From an uncultured Deferribacteraceae bacterium (GTDB lineage Bacteria > Chrysiogenota > Deferribacteres > Deferribacterales > Mucispirillaceae): a DNA stretch of 8,424 bases. Location: contig CAMQYB010000067.1 of assembly GCA_947039055.1 (NCBI GenBank), forward strand, positions 1 to 8,424, written 5' to 3'. The translations under genes were made by a program, and so were the position numbers. Below the pieces are notes generated by a model. That model did not search any database. It worked only from the letters and a program-made list of their open reading frames with translations, and had not been told where the DNA came from. How positions within the stretch are numbered: position 1 is the stretch's first letter; each line of letters opens with the position of its first letter. Shown piece by piece: positions 1 through 5,851 of this stretch.

Positions 1-2
1 GT

Positions 3-60
3 CTTAATTTATCTTATAGTAGCTTAGTTTATCTATAGGAGCTTAATTTATCTATTATGA
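3..60. repeat. Three tandem ~19-20 bp repeats running into the pgeF start
   Basis: Three head-to-tail copies start at 3, 23 and 42. Each begins CTTARTTTATCT. Copies 1 and 2 match at 17 of 19 positions with one gap. Copies 2 and 3 share 13 of their first 14 bases and then diverge. The third copy contains the pgeF ATG at 57, and the only good Shine-Dalgarno-like AGGAG (37-41) lies at the end of copy 2, where copy 1 has AGTAG. What lies upstream is outside the window, so the array may be longer. Confidence 0.75.
37..41 (+). promoter_or_regulatory. Putative pgeF ribosome binding site, long spacing
   Basis: AGGAG is the only purine-rich Shine-Dalgarno match ahead of pgeF. It sits 15 bases from the ATG at 57, longer than the usual 5-9. 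No in-frame start lies closer to it, so either the spacing is tolerated or the gene is translated by coupling or from a weak site. Confidence 0.4.
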
Positions 61-812
61 ACAACTCAAAATCGTTTTTATACTTTAATAAAATTATCAA
101 CAATCATTTAATAGTTATGACAACTAGAACGGGTGGATATTCTACAGGTGCTTTTGACTCATTCAACATGGGTATAAACACAGGTGATGATCTCTCCATT
201 ATAGAGAAAAACTTTCAACTATTAAAAGACACTCACAACATAACAAATCTTGTTACATTAAACCAAGTTCATAGCAATACAGTCCATAAAGTGAATTCAA
301 ATAATATCGATAAAATTAATCAGATTGACGGCGATGGACTTTTCACAACAGATGATAATATCGCATTAGGTATTTTCACAGCTGATTGTTATCCGTTAGT
401 TTTCATAGGTGAGAAAGCGATTTCAGTTATTCATCTTGGTTGGCGTGGATTAAATTCAGGAACGATAGAGCAGTCTATTAAATTATTTAAAGATATAGGT
501 GATTATCCAAAACATGCTTTCATAGGTGTTGGTATATCAAAAGAGTTTTACGAAGTTGGCGAGGATATGATTTCAGAGTGGAATAAAGATTACGATGTGA
601 ATTCAGCTTTAGAGAAAGGTAGAGATAACAGTTATAAATTGGATTTAAGAAGATTGATAAAAAACGTTCTCAAACTAAATAATATTAATGAGTATGAATT
701 TCTTGATGGTTGCACATATAAAGACGATGATAAGTTTTTCTCATATAGACGAGATAATGGCGTAACAGGCAGACACTTAACAGTTGTGATGAAAGGTTAT
801 AGTAATGAGTAA
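57..812 (+). CDS. pgeF: Peptidoglycan editing factor PgeF (YfiH/YlmD laccase-domain family)
   Basis: This is a cytosolic Cu-oxidase_4/DUF152-family protein of 251 residues, close to the family's usual ~240-270. Family members are known to keep wrong amino acids out of peptidoglycan stem peptides (PgeF/YfiH) and have been described as multicopper polyphenol oxidases or purine nucleoside phosphorylases. The signature blocks are all visible: QVHSN with H72, DGDGLFT around 91-97, FTADCYPLV with C111, VIHLGWRG with H126, YEVGED around 165-170, and the C-terminal FFSYRRDNGVTGR at 227-239. H72, C111 and H126 correspond to the expected metal/active-site triad. The usual Pro-Cys-Cys before YEVG is replaced by KEF. 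There is no signal peptide. The start at 57 gives a normal N-terminus; ATG 117 (M21) is an alternative but would cut into the first conserved strand. The 3' end overlaps yggS by 8 bases, which suggests translational coupling. Confidence 0.93.
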   Translation: MNNSKSFLYFNKIINNHLIVMTTRTGGYSTGAFDSFNMGINTGDDLSIIEKNFQLLKDTHNITNLVTLNQVHSNTVHKVNSNNIDKINQIDGDGLFTTDDNIALGIFTADCYPLVFIGEKAISVIHLGWRGLNSGTIEQSIKLFKDIGDYPKHAFIGVGISKEFYEVGEDMISEWNKDYDVNSALEKGRDNSYKLDLRRLIKNVLKLNNINEYEFLDGCTYKDDDKFFSYRRDNGVTGRHLTVVMKGYSNE

Positions 813-1542
813 GGATAATATGAAGAGTAGAGCAGAAACGGTAATAGATAATTATAAACGAGTATTGGAAGATGTTGAGAGTGAGTTAATATCTTTAGGT
901 ATTGATAATAATGCTGTGTCGATTTTACCGATATCAAAAGGTGTTGCAAGTTTTGATATAGCGACGCTTATCAATTACGGTTTAAAAGTTTATGGTGAGA
1001 GCAGGGTTCAAGAGGTTGATCAAAAACTTGATGAGTTAAATAATAATTTAGCAGAGTTTTCACTTACTCAAGATAAGTTGAAAGATCTTGAGTTTCATTT
1101 TATAGGCAGGTTGCAGAGTAATAAATTAAAAAAGATAGTGGATAGATTTTCATTAATTCATTCGGTGGATTCAAAAAGGTATTTAATAGAGATAGATAAA
1201 TTATCATCAGTAAGTGGTGTGAAGCAAGATATTTTACTACAGTTAAATTTAGCGAAAGAGGATAGCAAAACAGGTTTATCAGAGGATACGTTAGATGATG
1301 TATTAGAAGAAGTTTTAAAATTAGATAATATTACGTTAAGAGGTTTTATGTTAGTTACTCCGTATGAGGATGATATATATAAGAACGAAATCTATTTTAG
1401 TACGGCTAAAAAAATATATGATAAGAACATAAAAGTAATCAAAAGCATCGATACTCTTTCAATGGGTATGAGCAACGATTATAAGTTAGCCTTAGCGTAC
1501 GGTTCTAATCTCATGCGACTAGGGACGATAATTTTCAATTAG
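805..1542 (+). CDS. yggS: YggS/PLPBP family pyridoxal-phosphate homeostasis protein
   Basis: This is a single-domain PLP-binding protein (alanine-racemase N-terminal-like TIM barrel) without known enzymatic activity; the family buffers vitamin B6 and affects amino-acid metabolism. At 245 residues it is slightly longer than E. coli YggS (234). The PLP lysine is K45 in LPISKGV. Further family blocks are YGESRVQE, FHFIGRLQSNK, QLNLAKEDSKTG, LRGFMLVTP and the phosphate-binding end TLSMGMSNDYKLALAYGSNLMRLGT. The ATG at 805 has AAAGG at 792-796 with 8-base spacing. The in-frame ATG at 820, preceded by AAGGA at 811-815, would remove five residues and is an equally plausible start. The start lies inside the end of pgeF. 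A YggT-family gene follows, a pairing common in many bacteria. The stop is TAG. Confidence 0.95.
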   Translation: MSKDNMKSRAETVIDNYKRVLEDVESELISLGIDNNAVSILPISKGVASFDIATLINYGLKVYGESRVQEVDQKLDELNNNLAEFSLTQDKLKDLEFHFIGRLQSNKLKKIVDRFSLIHSVDSKRYLIEIDKLSSVSGVKQDILLQLNLAKEDSKTGLSEDTLDDVLEEVLKLDNITLRGFMLVTPYEDDIYKNEIYFSTAKKIYDKNIKVIKSIDTLSMGMSNDYKLALAYGSNLMRLGTIIFN

Positions 1543-1583
1543 ATTTTTATAACTCTTTTCAAATCGTTAGATTTATGCAATAA
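1532..1583. repeat. Two-copy direct repeat spanning the yggS stop codon
   Basis: TTTTCAATTAGATTT (1532-1546) recurs as TTTTCAA-ATCG-TTAGATTT (1556-1574), identical apart from a 4-base insertion. The downstream flanks are also loosely alike (TTATAA and ATGCAATAA). The first copy contains the yggS stop codon TAG (1540-1542); the second lies in the spacer and supplies the -35 candidate of the next promoter. Low sequence complexity makes chance a real alternative. Confidence 0.5.
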
Positions 1584-1584
1584 T
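1556..1584 (+). promoter_or_regulatory. Candidate sigma-70-type promoter for yggT
   Basis: TTTTCA (1556-1561) and AATAAT (1579-1584) are separated by 17 bases, and TG at 1576-1577 gives an extended -10. The expected start near 1591 would leave a leader of about 28 bases before the ATG at 1619. The matches are moderate (4/6 and 5/6), and AT-rich DNA yields such pairs easily. Confidence 0.4.
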
Positions 1585-1601
1585 TATCGTTTAAAAGGTA
1601 T

Positions 1602-1607
1602 AGGAGG
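1602..1607 (+). promoter_or_regulatory. yggT ribosome binding site AGGAGG (decides the start)
   Basis: This is the strongest Shine-Dalgarno match in the window. It lies 2 bases from an in-frame TTG (1610) and 11 bases from the ATG at 1619. Two bases is too close for initiation, so the ATG at 1619 is the better start even though 11 is a little long. Confidence 0.7.
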
Positions 1608-1618
1608 CATTGTTTAAC

Positions 1619-2455
1619 ATGTTATTAATATTGATATTAGTAAAAATAATGATAATTTTTTTAATCTTTAGATATGTCGCAACCCCACAAGAATTAAATT
1701 TCAATCCAGTCGGGAAAAGTATAAATCTTTTCACTTCATATTTATTTAAGAATTTCAAACAACCAAAAGAACAAACCGATAGATATATTCCACTTATGAT
1801 AGCTGGTTTAATCATATTCACATTGCTATTAGAGTTTGTATCATCATCTAATGCGATGCGAGTTATAAATACTGGTAACGTACTTATAGGATACGTACGG
1901 TTTTTATCTATGTTTTTAATCGTTTCAGTGCTGTTAAGTTTAGTTGTGAAACAAACAATAGCGTCATATTATTTTGTATATTTTTATAGAATAGGCACAC
2001 CGTGGATGCGTTTTACAAGAAAGTTTGTACCGATAGATTCATCATTAATAATCCTTCCAACGTGCGTAGTAATATTGATAGCGTACATACTTTTATCAAC
2101 AGGTGTTTTAATGGTTATAGATATGGTTTATAAAGGTGGAATATCTAATATAGATTTTTATGGATCGTTTGTGAATGGTATTTTATCATCGACACAACAC
2201 GGACTATTATCTATTGTGGAGCTGTTAAGATATCTAACATGGATAGTGATTGCAAGATCGTTATTAACATGGGTTGCACCAAATCCAACAGCACCGATAG
2301 TACAGATTATATACGCATTAACAGAGCCGATCTTAGCACCATTTAGAAGAATAATTCCACCTGTAGGAATGTTTGATTTATCTTCATTTGTAGTAGTTGT
2401 TTCTCTATGGTTTTCAGTACAGCTATTAGAAGAGGGAATTAAACGTTTATTTTAG
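1619..2455 (+). CDS. YggT-family integral membrane protein with three YGGT-like units
   Basis: This is a 278-residue inner-membrane protein. YggT proteins are poorly characterised; they are linked to osmotic stress, division and cell-shape loci, and the gene commonly sits next to yggS. The C-terminal unit (about 201-271) is a textbook YGGT domain: a helix ending RSLLTWV, then NPTAPIVQ, LTEPILAPFRRIIPP and DLSSFVVVV. A second unit at about 91-160 aligns with it (GTPWMRFTRKFVPIDSSLIILP). The N-terminal 70 residues look like a third, weaker unit (helix, FRYV, NPVGKSINLFTSYLF, then a helix at about 57-72). Each unit has a hydrophobic segment at both ends, giving about six membrane helices. E. coli YggT has about 188 residues and two units, so this one is long. 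I chose ATG 1619 over TTG 1610 from the ribosome-site spacing. The stop is TAG at 2453-2455. Confidence 0.88.
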   Translation: MLLILILVKIMIIFLIFRYVATPQELNFNPVGKSINLFTSYLFKNFKQPKEQTDRYIPLMIAGLIIFTLLLEFVSSSNAMRVINTGNVLIGYVRFLSMFLIVSVLLSLVVKQTIASYYFVYFYRIGTPWMRFTRKFVPIDSSLIILPTCVVILIAYILLSTGVLMVIDMVYKGGISNIDFYGSFVNGILSSTQHGLLSIVELLRYLTWIVIARSLLTWVAPNPTAPIVQIIYALTEPILAPFRRIIPPVGMFDLSSFVVVVSLWFSVQLLEEGIKRLF

Positions 2456-2574
2456 TTATGTATGTTATTAGTGAGCGATACGGTAATAGTATTTTAGTTA
2501 TGTATTGTTCGTGACTAATATTGTAATGGTATTTTAGTTAAGTAGAGTGTTATAAAAGTATAATAGAGATAGGT
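2449..2574. repeat. Three-copy ~41 bp tandem repeat filling the yggT-ispD spacer
   Basis: Copies begin at 2449, 2491 and 2531, each with ATTTTAGTTA. Copies 1 and 2 are identical for 15 bases (ATTTTAGTTATGTAT), then diverge with small gaps and converge again at their ends (GGTAATAGT and GTAATGGT). Copy 3 keeps the first ten bases and ends in a related TAATAGAGATAGGT. The first copy includes the last codon and stop of yggT (TTT TAG), and the last runs up to the ispD start. I see no long open frame or stable hairpin here. Confidence 0.8.
2566..2573 (+). promoter_or_regulatory. Weak ispD ribosome binding site supporting a TTG start
   Basis: GAGATAGG ends 7 bases before the TTG at 2581. An in-frame TAA at 2575-2577 excludes any earlier start, leaving TTG 2581 (or a rare ATT at 2578). 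The sequence after TTG encodes the expected IspD N-terminus directly. Confidence 0.5.
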
Positions 2575-2580
2575 TAAATT

Positions 2581-3303
2581 TTGAGTATAGCGTTAATTAT
2601 CCCATCAGCTGGGATAGGAAGTCGATTTTCTGATACGGTAAAGAAGCAATATTTTATGCTAAAGGATAAGTCTGTTCTTTATTGGACGCTGAAACGTCTT
2701 TTAACATCATATAGTTTTGATGAGACGGTTATCGGCGTGTCTAGTGATGATTATAAATTGGTTAATAAAATTTTATCAGAAACTGATTTGAAACATTTTT
2801 CTAGCAATATAAAATTGGTAGAAGGTGGTAAAACGAGAGCAGAGACTGTATATAATTGTATAGCTGTAACAGATACAAAATATCTATTAATCCATGATGC
2901 TGTGCGTCCGTTTGTTACGAATAAAGTTATAACGGATATAATACATATTGGTATAGATGAAGAAGAGGCTGTCATTGCAGGCTATACAAGTAGAGATACG
3001 GTAAAGAAGATTAATGGTAAGGGAGAGATCGTAAAAACGATTGATCGCAATAAGATATTTATAGTACAAACTCCACAGTTTTTTTTACGAGATAAATTAA
3101 TTAAAGCGTATAAATTAGCTTTCAAAAAAGATATAGATGTGACAGATGATTCATCTGCTTATGAGTTATTGGATGAGGAGATATTATCGGTTCAGTCAGA
3201 TATCAGCAATATCAAGATAACGACAGCGTCTGATCAGAGGTTTTTAGAGTCATTTGCTGATGTGTATTTGTCAGATATTATAGAAGATAATTTAGGTGAT
3301 TAA
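2581..3303 (+). CDS. ispD: 2-C-methyl-D-erythritol 4-phosphate cytidylyltransferase IspD
   Basis: This is the third step of the non-mevalonate (DXP/MEP) isoprenoid pathway: CTP plus MEP gives CDP-ME and pyrophosphate in the cytosol. The 240-residue length fits the family (E. coli 236). The nucleotide-binding loop PSAGIGSRF (8-16), with R15 and K22 in KKQYF, corresponds to catalytic R20 and K27 of E. coli. GGKTRAETVYN, the metal-binding LIHDAVRPFV, RDTVKKI, VQTPQFF, VTDDSSAYE and ITTASDQRF follow in order. The residue before the catalytic lysine is Lys rather than the usual Pro. The start is TTG, forced by an in-frame stop just upstream. The usual partner ispF is not adjacent. The M50 gene begins 2 bases after the stop, so the two are probably co-transcribed. 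Confidence 0.95.
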   Translation: MSIALIIPSAGIGSRFSDTVKKQYFMLKDKSVLYWTLKRLLTSYSFDETVIGVSSDDYKLVNKILSETDLKHFSSNIKLVEGGKTRAETVYNCIAVTDTKYLLIHDAVRPFVTNKVITDIIHIGIDEEEAVIAGYTSRDTVKKINGKGEIVKTIDRNKIFIVQTPQFFLRDKLIKAYKLAFKKDIDVTDDSSAYELLDEEILSVQSDISNIKITTASDQRFLESFADVYLSDIIEDNLGD

Positions 3304-3305
3304 CA

Positions 3306-3950
3306 ATGTTTGATTTTAGTGATTTTAATTTTAATAAATTTATGTATGAGTTATCGTTATCGATAGTACCGTTTTTATTTGCAGTAACAGTGCATGAAGT
3401 TATGCACGGATTTGTAGCGTATAAGTTAGGAGATAACACGGCTAAAGATGCAGGTAGATTAACTTTAAATCCGATAAAACATATAGACCCGATCGGGTTG
3501 TTATTTTTATTAGTAACAAGAATGTTTGGTTGGGCAAAACCTGTGCCTGTAAATTTTTATAATATACGTCATCATAAATACGGCGTAGCGATGGTAGCGT
3601 TTGCAGGTCCAGCGTCAAATATAGTGATGGCGATTTTGTCAGTAATAGCGATTAAAGTATTGTTGCTTTTTCAACTTCCTGAAAATATAGGAACACCTAT
3701 TGCGTTGATGTTGGTATACTCAGTAAGGATCAATATTGCGTTAACGATATTCAACCTTATACCTATTATGCCACTTGACGGTGCAAGAATTTTATCAAAC
3801 TTTTTGCCAAGAGATATGGCTATAAAATATGAAGCGACTGAGAGATACGGAATGATAATACTCTTGATATTATTTATGACAAATATTTACGGTAAAGTTA
3901 TAGGTCCGTTAATAGGTGGAGTGTATCAGGTTGTGTTTTCGTTTATATAA
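3306..3950 (+). CDS. Site-2 protease (M50) family membrane metalloprotease
   Basis: This is a 214-residue polytopic membrane protein of the short M50 class that lacks a PDZ domain. The zinc site HEVMH (H30, E31, H34) sits in the first hydrophobic helix, and the third ligand is expected in NLIPIMPLDG, at D158. Other family marks are LGDNTAKDAGRLTLNPIKHIDPIG (41-64), GWAKPVPVN (75-83) and FAGPASN (99-105). All catalytic residues are present, so it should be active, but substrates of this subfamily are generally unknown and nothing here points to one. It starts at ATG 3306, two bases after ispD, with AGGTG at 3294-3298 inside the end of ispD (7-base spacing). Lying just upstream of trpS and scpAB is a recurrent arrangement in several diderm phyla. 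Confidence 0.93.
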   Translation: MFDFSDFNFNKFMYELSLSIVPFLFAVTVHEVMHGFVAYKLGDNTAKDAGRLTLNPIKHIDPIGLLFLLVTRMFGWAKPVPVNFYNIRHHKYGVAMVAFAGPASNIVMAILSVIAIKVLLLFQLPENIGTPIALMLVYSVRINIALTIFNLIPIMPLDGARILSNFLPRDMAIKYEATERYGMIILLILFMTNIYGKVIGPLIGGVYQVVFSFI

Positions 3951-4040
3951 TAGATAAATTTTAATAACAAGCTTTATACTTCTTAATTGTGGTGTAGATG
4001 TTTGAAAGTATTTTGTATAGATTTTAAAAGTTTTATTATT

Positions 4041-4046
4041 GGAAGG
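4041..4046 (+). promoter_or_regulatory. trpS ribosome binding site GGAAGG (decides the start)
   Basis: GGAAGG ends 4 bases before ATG 4051. A TTG at 4039 is in frame but its use would place this site inside the gene, and TrpRS homologues begin near the ATG-encoded MSKERVVSG, so ATG 4051 is preferred. Confidence 0.7.
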
Positions 4047-4050
4047 AATA

Positions 4051-5037
4051 ATGTCAAAAGAGAGAGTTGTATCAGGAATGCGTCCAACGGGTGATCTACA
4101 TATAGGTCATTATTTTGGTGCGTTAAAGAACTGGGTAGATATGCAGAACGATTTTGATTGTTACTATTTCGTAGCAGATTGGCATGCCTTGACAACAAAT
4201 TATCAATCACCAGAAAATATTAAAGCATCGTCAAGATCTATGATACTTGACTGGTTATCGGTTGGGGTTGATATAAATCAATCAACTATTTATATTCAGT
4301 CGCATAATAAATTTATAGCAGAGTTGTATCTGCTGTTAGGCATGGTTACACCTGTGTCGTGGCTTGAGCGTTGTCCTACATATAAAGATGTGTTGCAGGA
4401 GTTAAACGATAAAGATATTAATAATTACGGGTTTTTAGGATACCCAGTTTTGATGACAGCGGATGTCGTTATTCTTGATGCAAAATATGTTCCAGTAGGT
4501 ATAGATCAAGTTCCACATTTAGAATTATCAAGAGAGATTGTTAGAAGATTTAACTATCTATATTCTGATACTGTTTTTGTAGAGCCTCAAGCAAAATTAA
4601 CATCAACACCAAAACTGTTAGGACTTGATGGACGTAAGATGAGTAAGAGTTACAATAACTCTATTTTGTTAAACGAAGATTTGAAAAGTGTTGAGAGTAA
4701 GATAAAACAGATGATAACAGATCCTAGCCGTATTAGAAAAACTGATGCAGGGGATCCAAAAATTTGTCCAGTATTTGAGTATCATAAAATGTTATCAACT
4801 GAGAGTGAGAAAGAGTTTGTAATAGATGGTTGTACAAAAGCGTTAATCGGTTGTATTGAGTGCAAGATGATACTTGTAAAACATATTACGGAGTTGTTAG
4901 AACCTATTCAAGAAAAACGAAGAAGTTATGAGAAAGATATTGTAGATATAGAACAGTTTTTATCAACTTCACAATCTAAAGTTAATGATATGTCAGAGCA
5001 GTTAGTTATGAAAGTTAGAGAAGCGTTGAAGTTATGA
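4051..5037 (+). CDS. trpS: Tryptophanyl-tRNA synthetase with a four-Cys (probable iron-sulfur) motif
   Basis: This is a class Ic aminoacyl-tRNA synthetase that charges tRNA-Trp with tryptophan. It has 328 residues, normal for bacterial TrpRS (about 330). The ATP-binding HIGH motif is at 17-20 (DLHIGHYFG) and KMSKS at 196-200 (GRKMSKSYNNS). The Trp-pocket segment YPVLMTADVV (131-140) includes D138. The C-terminal anticodon region holds C239, C261, C268 and C271 in the pattern C-x21-C-x6-C-x2-C, close to the C-x22-C-x6-C-x2-C that binds a [4Fe-4S] cluster in Thermotoga maritima TrpRS; metal binding here is inferred. The gene ends in TGA, the only TGA stop among the nine complete genes. No T-box, trp leader peptide or attenuator is visible in the 100 bases upstream. 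Its last 57 coding bases are echoed in the spacer that follows. Confidence 0.96.
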   Translation: MSKERVVSGMRPTGDLHIGHYFGALKNWVDMQNDFDCYYFVADWHALTTNYQSPENIKASSRSMILDWLSVGVDINQSTIYIQSHNKFIAELYLLLGMVTPVSWLERCPTYKDVLQELNDKDINNYGFLGYPVLMTADVVILDAKYVPVGIDQVPHLELSREIVRRFNYLYSDTVFVEPQAKLTSTPKLLGLDGRKMSKSYNNSILLNEDLKSVESKIKQMITDPSRIRKTDAGDPKICPVFEYHKMLSTESEKEFVIDGCTKALIGCIECKMILVKHITELLEPIQEKRRSYEKDIVDIEQFLSTSQSKVNDMSEQLVMKVREALKL

Positions 5038-5051
5038 TTACGGTTATTGAT

Positions 5052-5108
5052 ATGATGAAAATTAATGATATATTATTGCAGTTAGTTGCAAGTTTAAGGA
5101 AAGTGTAG
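5052..5108 (+). other. 18-codon open frame resembling the TrpRS C-terminal tail
   Basis: ATG ATG AAA opens a frame that enters the second repeat copy in the same register as trpS and ends at TAG 5106. It reads MMKINDILLQLVASLRKV, against KVNDMSEQLVMKVREALKL at the end of TrpRS (shared K, [VI]ND, QLV and a later R). It is most simply a duplicated gene fragment, not a gene; no good ribosome site precedes it. If it were translated, it would end just 5 bases before scpA and could couple to it. Confidence 0.25.
5096..5100 (+). promoter_or_regulatory. Putative scpA ribosome binding site, long spacing
   Basis: AAGGA lies 13 bases before ATG 5114 and is the only purine-rich match nearby. It falls inside the duplicated trpS-tail segment, at a position where the trpS copy reads TAGAG, so it appears to have arisen by divergence of the copy. 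Confidence 0.4.
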
Positions 5109-5113
5109 ACGTT

Positions 5114-5851
5114 ATGATTAACGAATCTTTAACTATAAAAATAGATGATGTTGAGTTTGAAGGGCCACTAGATTTATTGATCCATTTAGTGTATAAAAAC
5201 GAACTTAATATATTTGATTTGCCTATATCAGAGGTCACAATATATTTCGTACAAGAGATAAGAAATATGCGTGAGATGGATATTGAAGTTGCAGCAGAGT
5301 TTATTTATATGGCAACATTTTTAATATACTTAAAATCGAGAATGCTTCTACCAAGGGATTCAGCAGATGATGCAGATTTAGATCCTGAAGAGGCAAAACT
5401 GCTATTTAATCAGTTATTGATAGAGTATTCATTTTATAAAGATATGGCTATGGAACTTAGAGTGTTTGAAAAATCTTCAGGAAACTTTCTTGCAAGATCA
5501 GACTCACTACTTATTCTAAAAGAAGATATATTAGTAGAGGATTCATTTAGATTACCAGAGAGTTATTTTGCACCACCAAAAAGTAAGCGTGAAAAAGAGA
5601 TGGTGGTTAGAAATTCTAGGATAGCAGTTGAAGAGATTTCAAGGTTTATGAAATCATTTATATTATCAAAGAACAAACTTTTATGGGATGAGATAGCAGA
5701 GCAGTGTAATCATAAAGTTGAAAAATGTATTTCGTTCTCAACGGTATTAGAGTTGATAAAAGCGAAATCTGTAACGGCATTTCAAGAGGAGAATTTCTCT
5801 TCAATATTATTAAGAGTAATTAGGGAGCTAGATATATCTGATGCAAGATAA
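5114..5851 (+). CDS. scpA: Segregation and condensation protein A (kleisin ScpA)
   Basis: ScpA is the kleisin subunit of bacterial condensin: it bridges the heads of the Smc dimer and binds ScpB in chromosome compaction and segregation. At 245 residues it fits the family. The hallmark N-terminus is clear: FEGPLDLLIHLVYKNELNIFDLPISEVT (14-41), then the helix VAAEFIYMATFLIYLKSRMLLP (59-80), which belongs to the Smc-neck-binding helical domain. An acidic linker follows (DSADDADLDPEEA), then a less conserved middle and a C-terminal winged-helix region (about 165-245) expected to contact the Smc head. It starts at ATG 5114 with a distant AAGGA. Its end overlaps scpB by 11 bases. An smc gene is not in the window. 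Confidence 0.95.
   Translation: MINESLTIKIDDVEFEGPLDLLIHLVYKNELNIFDLPISEVTIYFVQEIRNMREMDIEVAAEFIYMATFLIYLKSRMLLPRDSADDADLDPEEAKLLFNQLLIEYSFYKDMAMELRVFEKSSGNFLARSDSLLILKEDILVEDSFRLPESYFAPPKSKREKEMVVRNSRIAVEEISRFMKSFILSKNKLLWDEIAEQCNHKVEKCISFSTVLELIKAKSVTAFQEENFSSILLRVIRELDISDAR

Larger units (their letters stand above)
4981..5120. repeat. Diverged duplication of the trpS 3' end, offset 80 bases
   Basis: Bases 4981-5040 and 5061-5120 align without gaps at 43 of 60 positions by my count. Identical blocks include TTAATGATAT with one change nearby, GCAGTTAGTT, and GTTATGATTA at the very end. Similarity stops abruptly on both sides. The first copy encodes the TrpRS C-terminus and stop; the second lies in the spacer and its last ten bases contain the scpA ATG. 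A 20-base segment (5041-5060) separates the copies. Confidence 0.75.

Noticed and set aside
1..60. CRISPR-like array or phage attachment site
   Set aside because: The repeats are 19-20 bases, directly abutting with no spacers, diverged, and there are no cas, integrase or tRNA genes nearby.
1610..1618. TTG start for yggT, three codons upstream of the ATG
   Set aside because: It would sit 2 bases after AGGAGG, too close for initiation; ATG 1619 is better placed.
2536..2564. TATAAT at 2559-2564 as an ispD promoter
   Set aside because: No acceptable -35 lies 16-18 bases upstream (AGTTAA is the best), and transcription would begin at about 2571, inside the ribosome site of ispD.
4002..4030. TTGAAA (4002-4007) as a trpS promoter -35
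   Set aside because: The -10 candidates at proper spacing (TTAAAA, TAAAAG) are poor, and TATAGA at 4016 is too close, so no promoter could be supported.
3951..4050. T-box, trp attenuator or leader peptide upstream of trpS
   Set aside because: The spacer is only 100 bases, has no T-box core, no run of Trp codons in an open frame and no stable alternative hairpins.
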